Under the pieces are notes generated by a model that saw only the letters and a list, made by a program, of their open reading frames with translations, was not told where the DNA came from and did no database searches. Positions 1 to 5,008 of a stretch of 5,008 nucleotides of DNA are shown here, one piece after another (position 1 is the stretch's first letter; each line of letters starts with the position of its first letter). The DNA comes from an uncultured Bacteroidales bacterium (GTDB lineage Bacteria; Bacteroidota; Bacteroidia; Bacteroidales; P3), in NCBI GenBank assembly GCA_947097635.1, contig CAMURW010000136.1:1-5008 (forward strand), in the 5' to 3' direction. Both the position numbers and the translations under genes were made by a program.

Positions 1-20
1 ATAAATGACGAAACGAAGCT

Positions 21-329
21 ATGCAAAAATTTATTGTAGTGGAACACTACGACGGCAGCCTCTTTCTGGAAATTGGCGACGTGGGCCAACATGCCGACAT
101 CGCACGAAAGTACGGCTTCTCCCGCGTGCATGGGGGCGGCTGGTGGCAGATAAGGTATGGTATGCGGGGCGAGACGATGATTTTCAACGGCTCTTCGCTG
201 GACTTCGGTCCTGCCAGCGTGCAAGATGTGCAGCGCTGTATCGACGAACGTGCCATACTGTCGTTCGACCCTTTCAGTGCCAGTATGCTGAACCGCACGG
301 TGGCTTTTGTCAACGAGATGGCACAATAG
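21..329 (+). CDS. Small hypothetical protein (102 aa)
   Basis: I do not recognise this protein. The start is well placed: an in-frame TGA at 6-8 lies just upstream, and the ATG at 21 is the first Met codon after it, preceded by an A-rich stretch typical of Bacteroidota rather than a Shine-Dalgarno sequence. There is no signal peptide or membrane segment, so it is probably cytoplasmic. The composition is ordinary for a folded protein. It begins with a short hydrophobic strand (QKFIVVEHY, residues 2-10), has a glycine-tryptophan patch GGGWWQI at residues 38-44, and a single Cys at 73. The C-terminal third looks helical. It ends opposite the lipoprotein gene (convergent). Any operon partner would lie to the left, outside the window. 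An overlapping longer frame from position 5 looks like a shadow. Confidence 0.65.
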   Translation: MQKFIVVEHYDGSLFLEIGDVGQHADIARKYGFSRVHGGGWWQIRYGMRGETMIFNGSSLDFGPASVQDVQRCIDERAILSFDPFSASMLNRTVAFVNEMAQ

Positions 330-386
330 ACCCGTGCCGTGCGGCGGGAACGCTTGGCTGTCGCGGCAGTCTTATCGCGTGTGTCG

Positions 387-403
387 TGCCACTTGAAGTG
401 GCA
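387..403. repeat. Palindrome in convergent gap, possible weak bidirectional terminator
   Basis: TGCCACTT (387-394) and AAGTGGCA (396-403) form a perfect 8-bp inverted repeat around one central base; as RNA it would fold as 7 pairs with a 3-nt loop. It sits between the 3' ends of two convergent genes (329 and 415), where a shared terminator is expected. There is no T-run directly after it on either strand, so it does not meet the usual rho-independent pattern. A smaller GC-rich hairpin (GCCG-TG-CGGC, 336-345) follows the stop codon at 329, and CTGTCGCGGCAG (358-369) is a third, imperfect one. Confidence 0.4.
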
Positions 404-414
404 GGAGGGATGCT

Positions 415-933
415 TCAGCCTTTTGTCTTCGTGGCCAGGAACTGGGTGGTGCCGATGAGGCATTTGGACAGCGTCTGTCTGGCTATGGTAATGTCGCCCG
501 AGGTGCTGGCGGACCAGTCGAGGACGGCGATGTCCGCGTTGTCGGGGGCGCGGGCAATCTTGCTATGGGTGAAGGTGAGGACAATCTGAGCCATGCCATA
601 GTCGATGGTGTATTTCATGGGGTCGAGCTGCAGGCCATTGTCGTCCACATGGCCTTTGTACGCATTGCCCAGCATGATAACTTTCACGTCGCCGTCGTCG
701 CCGTCCAGGACTACTGTGCAGCTGTAGGTGGAATCGGCCACGGAAGCCGTGGCAGCATTGATGATCTCCTGGTTGAGGATGGTGGTAAGGAGGGGAGGCG
801 GCGTGTTGAGGGCGAGGGAGGGGGTGATTTTGACCCTGTAGGTGCCTTCGTAGTCTTCGGCAGGGTTGTGTTTGCAGCCTGCGAACATCAGCCCGCAAGC
901 GGCTACTAAGCAAAGGATTAGTTTTTTTCTCAT
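415..933 (-). CDS. Small putative lipoprotein of unknown function (172 aa)
   Basis: The N-terminus is a classic lipoprotein signal: basic MRKK, a hydrophobic core (residues 5-18), and a lipobox FAGC with the acceptor Cys at position 20. The mature protein (about 153 residues) should be lipid-anchored in the cell envelope; whether it reaches the outer-membrane surface cannot be told, as the residues after Cys20 (KHNPAEDYEG) show no strong acidic export signal. Soon after the anchor comes EGTYRVKI (29-36), followed by alternating hydrophobic strands (for example TYSCTVVLDG, DVKVIMLG, AQIVLTFT), which suggests a beta-rich, perhaps lipocalin-like fold; this is inference from pattern only. Cys residues at 72 and 158 might pair. 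The start follows an A-rich leader (CTAAAACA). It lies 105 nt downstream of the CNNM gene on the same strand and has a possible -7 box of its own. Function unknown. Confidence 0.85.
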   Translation of the reverse strand: MRKKLILCLVAACGLMFAGCKHNPAEDYEGTYRVKITPSLALNTPPPLLTTILNQEIINAATASVADSTYSCTVVLDGDDGDVKVIMLGNAYKGHVDDNGLQLDPMKYTIDYGMAQIVLTFTHSKIARAPDNADIAVLDWSASTSGDITIARQTLSKCLIGTTQFLATKTKG

Positions 934-960
934 TGTTTTAGATATTTAGGATTGTGGGTG

Positions 961-968
961 CAAAAGTA
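961..968 (-). promoter_or_regulatory. Candidate Bacteroidota -7 promoter box for the lipoprotein gene
   Basis: Read on the minus strand this is TACTTTTG, an exact match to the TAnnTTTG -7 box of Bacteroidota primary sigma factor promoters. It lies 27 bp before the start codon at 933, which would leave a leader of about 20 nt. No TTTG-like -33 element is visible 19-21 bp upstream, where the sequence is C-rich, so this rests on the -7 box and its position alone. Confidence 0.4.
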
Positions 969-1038
969 CAACTATTTTTCCATTGGGAGGGGGAAGGGCG
1001 GCCACTTTTATGATTATTTAGGAGTGGGAGGGTGTGAG

Positions 1039-2334
1039 TTATGCGCTGTCTTCCTGCTGTTTGGCGGGCTTTTGGGTTACCAGGAGCTTGTCGATGCGTG
1101 CGCCGTCCATGTCTACTACTTCTATGGTATAGTCGCGCCACTGCACCGTTTCGCCGACGGTGGGGATGTGCTCCAGTATGTCCAGCACCAGTCCTCCCAC
1201 GGTTTGGTAGGGCAGGTCGTCGGTGTCTTCGTCTATGTCCAGCTCCTGCAGGAACTCGTAGAAGCTGTGCTGGCCGTCTATCAGCATGCTGCCGTCTTCT
1301 CGTACCACCACGCGGTCGTCATCGTCTTCGTCCACGGTGATTTCGCCCACCAGCACTTCCATGATATCGTGTAGCGTAATGATGCCCTGCACGGCGCCAT
1401 ATTCGTCGATGACGATGGCGTAATCCTCGTTTTCGCGTTTGAAGTTTTCCAGGCAGCGATACAGTGTCATGCTCTCCGGCACCATGTTGCAGGGCCGCAT
1501 GGCTGCTTTGGGATCAAAATCCTTGCAGTCCTTCTTCAGCAGGGGGAAGTCCTTGAGGTATAGTACGCCTTGCACATTGTCTGTGGTGCCTTCGCACACG
1601 GGATATACGCTGCACAATGTGTCGCGCACGGTGTCCAGGGCTTTGTCCACGGGCTCCGTGAGGTCTATCCAGGCAAAGTCGCTGCGGTGGGTCATTACGC
1701 TGGCCACGGTGACGTCGTTCAGGTCGAAGGCGTTCTCTACGATGTCGCGTTCCATCTCCGTCACCTCGCCGCCCTGGAAGCCCTCGTTTACCATTGCTTT
1801 TATCTCGTCTTCGCTCACCTTCCCGTCCTCGTTTTTAATGCCCAGCAGCTTCACCACGCCATTGGTGCTTACGCTGAGCAGCCACACCAACGGTGCCGCA
1901 GTGGCGGAGAGAAACTGGATGGGCCTCACCATGATGCGTGCCACCTTCTCGGCGCGGTTCAGGCCTATCATTTTGGGAACCAGCTCGCCCAGCACGATGG
2001 TGAGGTAGGTGACCAGGATGACGATGATGGCGGGCGACAGCACCACTGCCCAGCTTTCCGCCATGCCCATGCTGTGCAGCAGCAGGGCAAGCTGGTCTTT
2101 CAGGGCGGCTCCGCTGAAGAGGCCGTTGAGAATGCCTATCAGCGTGATGCCTATCTGTATCATGGAGAGGAAGCGGTCGGGCTTTTCTGTCAGTTTCAGC
2201 AGCGCGGTGGCTTTTTTGTCGCCTTGCTTGGCCTCGCTGTCCAGTTTGCTTCGCCGCACGCTTACCAGCGCTATTTCGCTCATGGAGAGCACGCCGTTGA
2301 GCAGTATCAGGATAAGTATGGTGATAATATCCAT
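1039..2334 (-). CDS. CNNM/CorC-family membrane protein with CBS pair (431 aa)
   Basis: This is a hemolysin-family/CorC-type protein, full length for the family. Domains in order: an N-terminal CNNM (DUF21) transmembrane domain over residues 1 to about 170, with hydrophobic segments near 1-24, 55-77, 95-118 and 136-163; two CBS domains at about 210-265 and 275-332; and a CorC/HlyC C-terminal domain at about 340-420. Recognisable family motifs are LSMSEIALVS (17-26), the LGELVPK turn (115-121), SEDEI...E...IVENAF before the first CBS domain, and VIDEYGAVQGIITLHDIMEVLVGEI-type sequence at 308-332. Family members sit in the inner membrane and are linked to magnesium or other cation export; CBS pairs usually bind adenine nucleotides. 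The exact substrate here cannot be assigned. The canonical MTPR in the first CBS domain reads MTHR (214-217), and a DEDDDD acidic run (335-340) links the CBS pair to the C-terminal domain. The start has an A-rich leader. A terminator 124 bp upstream separates it from the aminotransferase gene, so it needs its own promoter, which I could not identify. Confidence 0.93.
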   Translation of the reverse strand: MDIITILILILLNGVLSMSEIALVSVRRSKLDSEAKQGDKKATALLKLTEKPDRFLSMIQIGITLIGILNGLFSGAALKDQLALLLHSMGMAESWAVVLSPAIIVILVTYLTIVLGELVPKMIGLNRAEKVARIMVRPIQFLSATAAPLVWLLSVSTNGVVKLLGIKNEDGKVSEDEIKAMVNEGFQGGEVTEMERDIVENAFDLNDVTVASVMTHRSDFAWIDLTEPVDKALDTVRDTLCSVYPVCEGTTDNVQGVLYLKDFPLLKKDCKDFDPKAAMRPCNMVPESMTLYRCLENFKRENEDYAIVIDEYGAVQGIITLHDIMEVLVGEITVDEDDDDRVVVREDGSMLIDGQHSFYEFLQELDIDEDTDDLPYQTVGGLVLDILEHIPTVGETVQWRDYTIEVVDMDGARIDKLLVTQKPAKQQEDSA

Positions 2335-2349
2335 TGTTTGTTCTGTTTT

Positions 2350-2363
2350 TTGCTATAAAGCAA
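2350..2363. repeat. Short inverted repeat in the leader of the CNNM gene
   Basis: TTGCT-ATAA-AGCAA is a perfect 5-bp inverted repeat with a 4-nt spacer, ending 16 bp before the CNNM start codon. On the minus strand it is followed by A-residues, not T, so it is not a terminator. It could be a small leader hairpin or a protein site, but a repeat this short can arise by chance in AT-rich sequence. Confidence 0.25.
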
Positions 2364-2457
2364 TAACTTGGCAGGCTACGCTTTTATTGTGCCTCGCTGC
2401 GGGGAAAATTGCTCCTTGGCGGGGGAGTGCTTTTCTGTAGGGGAAGGTGCGTGATGC

Positions 2458-2512
2458 AAAAAATAACGCGGCAGCGGTCAAACACACGAAACACGCATGG
2501 ACCGGTGCCGCG
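2458..2512 (-). terminator. Rho-independent terminator after the aminotransferase gene
   Basis: Reading the minus strand, CGCGGCA (2512-2506) pairs with TGCCGCG (2473-2467), and after one C-C mismatch CGGTC (2504-2500) pairs with GACCG (2479-2475). This gives a 7 + 5 bp GC-rich stem closing a 20-nt loop. It is followed at once by TTATTTTTT (2466-2458). The hairpin starts 26 nt after the aminotransferase stop codon. Position, stem strength and T-tract all fit an intrinsic terminator that separates this gene from the CNNM gene downstream. Confidence 0.85.
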
Positions 2513-2538
2513 AAATATCTGTGGCAGCAGAGGGCTGT

Positions 2539-3741
2539 TTACTTGTCAGTTCTGCCGGGATATACTTTCAGGGCTTCTTCCAGGCACTTGGTGGCGGCTC
2601 TGAGGTCGTCTTTGCACAGGCAGTAGGTCACGCGCACCTGGTGGCGTCCCTTTTCGGGGTTCACATAGAAACCGGTGGCGGGAGCGAACATCACTGTGGA
2701 GCCGTTGTAGCTGAAGTCCGTGAGCAGCCATTGGCAGAAGGTGTCGCTGTCGTCCACAGGCAGCTCTGCCACGGTGTAGAAGGCACCCTTGGGGTTGGGG
2801 CAGAAGCAGCCGGGAATTTTGTTGATGCCGGCTACGATTACATCGCGACGTTCCACATATTCTTTGGCTACGGTGTCGAAATAGTCCTGCGGGGTGTCCA
2901 CGGCGGCCTCGGCGAAGATTTGTCCGAAGCTGGGAGGGCTGAGACGTGCCTGTGCCAGACGCATGGCGAAGCTGTACACCTCTTCGTTCTTGGTGATGAG
3001 GCAGCCGATACGTGCGCCGCAGGCGCTGTAGCGCTTGGATACGCTGTCCAGCAGCACCACGTTCTTCTCCAGGCCTTCCAGCTGCATTACGCTGAAATGC
3101 TCGTGCCCGTCGTAGCAGAATTCGCGATACACTTCGTCGGCGAAGAGGTACAGGTCGTGCTTTTTCACTATCTCTGCCACTTTCAGCAGTTCATCTTTGG
3201 TGTAGAGGTAGCCTGTGGGGTTGTTGGGGTTGCAGATCATGATGGCCTTGGTACGAGGAGTGATGGCCTTCTCGAACGCTTCGATGGGGGGCAGGGCGAA
3301 GCCGCTTTTAATGTCGCTGGGGATGGTCTTGATGACGGCACCGCTCAGCTTGGCAAAGGTGTTGTAGTTGGTGTAGTAAGGCTCGGGGATGAGTATCTCG
3401 TCGCCTTCGTCCAGGCACACCGTGAAAGCGAACTGCAGGCCTTCGCTGCCGCCCGTGGTGACGATGATTTGCTGCGGCGTCACGTGGATGTCGTGTTTGG
3501 CATAGTATTCCACCAGTTTCTTGCGGTAGCTAATGTTGCCGGCGCTGTGGCTGTAGGCCAGCACGCCGATTTTGGTCTCGGCCAGTGCCGTCAGGGCTCC
3601 TTTGGGAGTCTCGATATCGGGCTGTCCGATATTCAGGTGATATACGTGGATACCTTTTGCTTTGGCAGCATCGCTGAAGGGTACCAGTTTTCGGATTGCC
3701 GACTGCGGCAGTTCTTTACCTTTTTGTGAAATAGCAGGCAT
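2539..3741 (-). CDS. PLP-dependent class I/II aminotransferase, aspartate aminotransferase-like (400 aa)
   Basis: A fold-type I aminotransferase of normal length, expected to be a cytoplasmic dimer that moves an amino group between an amino acid and a 2-oxo acid using pyridoxal phosphate. Landmarks in order: NIGQPDIETP (37-46) near the substrate site; Tyr63 in AYSHSAG; the cofactor-phosphate loop TTGGSEG (95-101); NPNNPTG (171-177) with the cofactor-contacting Asn174; ADEVY (201-205) with Asp202 expected to pair with the pyridine nitrogen and Tyr205 with the ring oxygen; and SVSKRYSACGARIG (233-246), which fits the class I attachment-site pattern with Schiff-base Lys236 and phosphate-binding Arg244. 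Arg370 in QVRVTY is the likely substrate alpha-carboxylate binder. All key residues are present, so it should be active. Aspartate is the most likely amino donor by resemblance to AspC-like Bacteroidota proteins, but the substrate cannot be read from motifs. Terminators lie both before and after it, suggesting a single-gene transcript. The start follows TTTAGAACAAC, an A-rich leader without Shine-Dalgarno. Confidence 0.94.
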   Translation of the reverse strand: MPAISQKGKELPQSAIRKLVPFSDAAKAKGIHVYHLNIGQPDIETPKGALTALAETKIGVLAYSHSAGNISYRKKLVEYYAKHDIHVTPQQIIVTTGGSEGLQFAFTVCLDEGDEILIPEPYYTNYNTFAKLSGAVIKTIPSDIKSGFALPPIEAFEKAITPRTKAIMICNPNNPTGYLYTKDELLKVAEIVKKHDLYLFADEVYREFCYDGHEHFSVMQLEGLEKNVVLLDSVSKRYSACGARIGCLITKNEEVYSFAMRLAQARLSPPSFGQIFAEAAVDTPQDYFDTVAKEYVERRDVIVAGINKIPGCFCPNPKGAFYTVAELPVDDSDTFCQWLLTDFSYNGSTVMFAPATGFYVNPEKGRHQVRVTYCLCKDDLRAATKCLEEALKVYPGRTDK

Positions 3742-3768
3742 GTTGTTCTAAACTATTGTTTTTATTTC

Positions 3769-3815
3769 AAAAAAAATATGCCAAGGGCTCCCGAAAAGTC
3801 CTCCGAAAGCCCTTG
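3769..3815 (-). terminator. Rho-independent terminator after the DUF1573 gene
   Basis: On the minus strand CAAGGGCT (3815-3808) pairs perfectly with AGCCCTTG (3789-3782) around an 18-nt loop. After five more bases (GCATA) comes a run of eight T (3776-3769). It begins 52 nt after the DUF1573 stop codon and ends 27 bp before the aminotransferase start codon. The large loop is less compact than in the best intrinsic terminators, but the stem plus T-run is convincing. Because it lies so close to the next start codon, the aminotransferase promoter must overlap it or lie just downstream. Confidence 0.8.
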
Positions 3816-3867
3816 TTGTGTTTGTTTACTTCTGATGATATGTGGTTGTTGGGAATCCAAAGTGTGA

Positions 3868-4281
3868 TTATTGCACCTTTCCTCTTATTTTCAGCACCAT
3901 TCGGGGGGTGTCCACGGCATTGCTGGTAACGGTGATGCTCTTGTTGAAGCCGCCTACGTTGTTGGTGTTGTAGTGCACCTTGATGGTGCCTTTCTGGCCA
4001 GGCATGATGGGCTCTTTGCTCCAACTGGGGGTGGTGCAGCCGCAACTGGCACGCACATTGCTGAGAAGCAGGGGTTCATTGCCATTGTTGGTGAACTCGA
4101 ATACGCAGTTGCCGTCGCTTCCTTTGGCAATGTCGCCATAGTTGTGGATGTCTTCGTTGAAGGATATCTTGGGTCCGTTGACGGGTTTGTCGTTAGAGGT
4201 AGCGTTAGCGACTTTGTCCTGAGCGAAGGCACAGCCAAGACCCAACACTGCGAAGAGGATTGTCAAAACAAATTTCTTCAT
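3868..4281 (-). CDS. Exported DUF1573 domain protein (137 aa)
   Basis: The N-terminus MKKFVLTILFAVLGLGCAFA is a clear Sec signal peptide with a likely signal peptidase I cut after AFA (20), leaving Gln21 as the first mature residue. A Cys at 17 lacks the Leu at -3 that a lipobox needs (it has GLGC), so lipidation is unlikely. The mature part is a single DUF1573 domain: ISFNEDIHNYGDI (39-51), then FEFTNNGNEPLLLSNVRASCGCTTP with the family hallmark SCGCT at 79-83, and a C-terminal strand MVLKIRGKV (128-136). DUF1573 is an immunoglobulin-like beta-sandwich found widely in secreted Bacteroidota proteins; its role is not established. Cys80 and Cys82 are the notable conserved residues. The protein is probably periplasmic. 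It is followed by its own terminator and preceded by a leader of about 110 nt if the promoter at 4400-4407 is right. Confidence 0.92.
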   Translation of the reverse strand: MKKFVLTILFAVLGLGCAFAQDKVANATSNDKPVNGPKISFNEDIHNYGDIAKGSDGNCVFEFTNNGNEPLLLSNVRASCGCTTPSWSKEPIMPGQKGTIKVHYNTNNVGGFNKSITVTSNAVDTPRMVLKIRGKVQ

Positions 4282-4399
4282 GATGGTACTATTTTTTAAG
4301 GTTTTCTTTTTTCTTGCTAGGTTAATAGTCTTTTATTCGTCTGTCTCCTAACGTGTTAAGAGGCCCTCTCACCTTCGTGTTATTGGCGATAAGGAATTG

Positions 4400-4430
4400 C
4401 AAAGATACAACTTTTTGTGTATGCAGCACA
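4400..4430 (-). promoter_or_regulatory. Candidate Bacteroidota promoter for the DUF1573 gene
   Basis: On the minus strand 4407-4400 reads TATCTTTG, an exact TAnnTTTG -7 box. Exactly 19 bp further upstream, 4430-4427 reads TGTG, three of four matches to the TTTG -33 box. Transcription would begin near 4393, giving a leader of about 110 nt before the start codon at 4281. The upstream side is strongly A/T-rich, as is common at active promoters. Confidence 0.5.
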
Positions 4431-4440
4431 TTATTTCTTT

Positions 4441-4468
4441 CAAAAAAGCAAAACTTTTTTGTTTTTTT
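4441..4468. repeat. A/T-rich inverted repeat with adjoining T-tract
   Basis: CAAAAAAG (4441-4448) and CTTTTTTG (4454-4461) form a perfect 8-bp inverted repeat around CAAAA, followed on the plus strand by seven T (4462-4468). It has the outline of a rightward intrinsic terminator, but the stem is weak and no gene on the plus strand ends before it. Lying about 48-75 bp upstream of the predicted DUF1573 start of transcription, it fits better as a bent or UP-element-like A/T tract, or a binding site. This is inference. Confidence 0.4.
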
Positions 4469-4523
4469 AAGAATATAGTTTCAGTTTTCACCAAGATTTC
4501 GGTCACAAGAGGCGGTGGGGAAC

Positions 4524-4703
4524 ATGGTGGAGGCTTCGGCTGTAAGACGAATTATGTGTAAAGGCGAATCTATGTGTAAGAAAGACGTTGTTAGGTGTCT
4601 GTGCTTATGCAGTACTTATACTTTACTGCTTATGGCGCATGTGTATTGCACTTGGCGATATAAGTGCTATGTAGTGCTAGGCTCTGTCCTGTTGTTTTTT
4701 TAA
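4524..4703 (+). CDS. Uncertain small Cys-rich, hydrophobic ORF (59 aa)
   Basis: This is a possible small protein, not a recognised one. From the ATG at 4524 it encodes 59 residues (a GTG at 4515 would add three; ATGs at 4554 and 4572 are further options). It contains seven Cys, an unusually high share, and two hydrophobic stretches near the C-terminus (CSTYTLLLMAHVYC and CYVVLGSVLLFF) separated by a short basic segment, so it could be a two-pass membrane peptide. Against it: no promoter box is visible upstream, there are several competing starts, and the length could arise by chance. Its stop codon is five bases before the next ORF start, which is operon-like spacing if both are real. Confidence 0.25.
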   Translation: MVEASAVRRIMCKGESMCKKDVVRCLCLCSTYTLLLMAHVYCTWRYKCYVVLGSVLLFF

Positions 4704-4708
4704 GAGTT

Positions 4709-4969
4709 ATGGCACAATGGCGTCTTGTCCTCCTGATTCCGATGTTCCGCAGTAATGTGAATGCCTTGTATGCAGGCGGTTATGAAGTTTTTTTTCTTCC
4801 TTGGTGTGTGCTGGAAAGAGTGGAGGCCGAAGGGACCGATTTTCAATTGCAAATAGTTGATAGCATGATGTTTTATGAATTATTTTTGTTACGAGAATTT
4901 AAGAGGCTATCAGCGGTAGTGCGGCGGCAAAAGCGGGAATCTTCGGATCCGTACCTGTTGCTTGCCTAA
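4709..4969 (+). CDS. Uncertain hypothetical ORF (86 aa)
   Basis: I do not recognise this ORF. I chose the ATG at 4709, five bases after the preceding ORF stops, rather than the in-frame ATG at 4664, which would overlap that ORF by 40 bases. The product begins with a hydrophobic strand (WRLVLLIPMF), has a middle part with VEAEGTDFQLQIVDS, and ends in a likely helix with basic residues (LLREFKRLSAVVRRQKR). There is no signal peptide of normal form. The composition is plausible for a folded protein, and no competing minus-strand ORF of similar size covers it, which is mild support. No promoter or terminator was found, and base composition is more AT-rich than in the genes to the left. Confidence 0.35.
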   Translation: MAQWRLVLLIPMFRSNVNALYAGGYEVFFLPWCVLERVEAEGTDFQLQIVDSMMFYELFLLREFKRLSAVVRRQKRESSDPYLLLA

Positions 4970-5008
4970 TGCCGTGCATGAATAAATGTATTGCAATTAT
5001 CTGATTCC
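4970..5008. other. Right edge, no gene supported
   Basis: An ATG at 4978 opens an eight-codon frame that closes at TGA 5002-5004, too short to call. No hairpin with a T-run follows the ORF ending at 4969 before the window ends. Confidence 0.5.

Larger units (their letters stand above)
4282..4523. other. AT-rich intergenic region upstream of the DUF1573 gene
   Basis: No gene is supported in this stretch on either strand. It holds the leader of the minus-strand DUF1573 gene (4282 to about 4393), a promoter candidate (4400-4430), and an A/T-rich inverted repeat (4441-4461) with T-tract. No TAnnTTTG box reading rightward was found that would serve the plus-strand ORFs beyond it. If those ORFs are not genes, everything from 4282 to 5008 is non-coding here. 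Confidence 0.6.

Noticed and set aside
5..589. 194-residue plus-strand frame overlapping the small left-hand gene and running into the lipoprotein gene
   Set aside because: The composition is Arg/Cys-rich and unlike a normal protein, and it conflicts with two better-supported genes in other frames.
1570..2358. 262-residue plus-strand frame opposite the CNNM gene
   Set aside because: It is rich in His, Gln and Ala with no domain and lies wholly opposite a well-supported gene.
2457..2465. TATTTTTTG on the minus strand as a -7 promoter box for the CNNM gene
   Set aside because: The spacing is one base too long for TAnnTTTG, no good -33 box lies upstream, and the sequence is better explained as the T-tract of the terminator hairpin next to it.
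2497..3729. 410-residue open frame on the plus strand, antisense to the aminotransferase
   Set aside because: The minus-strand frame carries every catalytic motif of a known family, while the antisense product is a low-complexity-looking Gly/Val/His-rich sequence with no motif. It is an effect of codon use in the real gene.
3868..4281. Lipoprotein reading of the DUF1573 protein, using Cys17
   Set aside because: The residues before Cys17 are Gly-Leu-Gly, lacking the Leu/Val/Ile at -3 of a lipobox, while AFA-Gln just after it is a good signal peptidase I site.
4282..5008. Mobile element or attachment site in the AT-rich right end
   Set aside because: I found no terminal inverted repeats, target duplication, transposase or integrase motif, or tRNA end within the window.

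Overview
This window looks like chromosome from a Bacteroidales bacterium (phylum Bacteroidota); the genus cannot be fixed from the sequence. Four things point there. Start codons follow A-rich leaders without Shine-Dalgarno sequences. Two upstream regions carry a TAnnTTTG-type -7 box. There is a DUF1573 exported protein of the kind common in that group. There is also a small lipoprotein with no recognised domain. The coding part is fairly GC-rich for the order; the right-hand 700 bases are visibly richer in A and T.

Layout from left to right. (1) 21-329, plus strand: a small soluble protein of unknown function. (2) 330-414: a short convergent gap holding a near-perfect palindrome. (3) 415-933, minus: a small lipoprotein with its own probable promoter just upstream. 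(4) 1039-2334, minus: a CNNM/CorC-type membrane protein with a transmembrane domain, two CBS domains and a CorC/HlyC C-terminal domain. (5) 2539-3741, minus: a PLP-dependent class I/II aminotransferase of the aspartate aminotransferase type. (6) 3868-4281, minus: a secreted DUF1573 protein. (7) 4282-5008: an AT-rich promoter region for the DUF1573 gene, then two weak, closely spaced plus-strand ORFs (4524-4703 and 4709-4969) that may or may not be genes.

The four minus-strand genes point the same way but do not form one obvious operon. Good rho-independent terminator hairpins lie after the DUF1573 gene and after the aminotransferase gene, so the aminotransferase is probably a separate transcription unit. 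No terminator is seen between the CNNM gene and the lipoprotein gene, which may be partly co-transcribed, although the lipoprotein has a -7 box of its own. The functions (amino-acid metabolism, ion transport, envelope proteins) do not suggest a shared pathway.

There is no RNA gene, insertion sequence, CRISPR array, phage or defence gene that I can support, and I do not see an undescribed multi-gene system. The most open questions are the two plus-strand ORFs at the right end, the small protein at the left end, and the lipoprotein.
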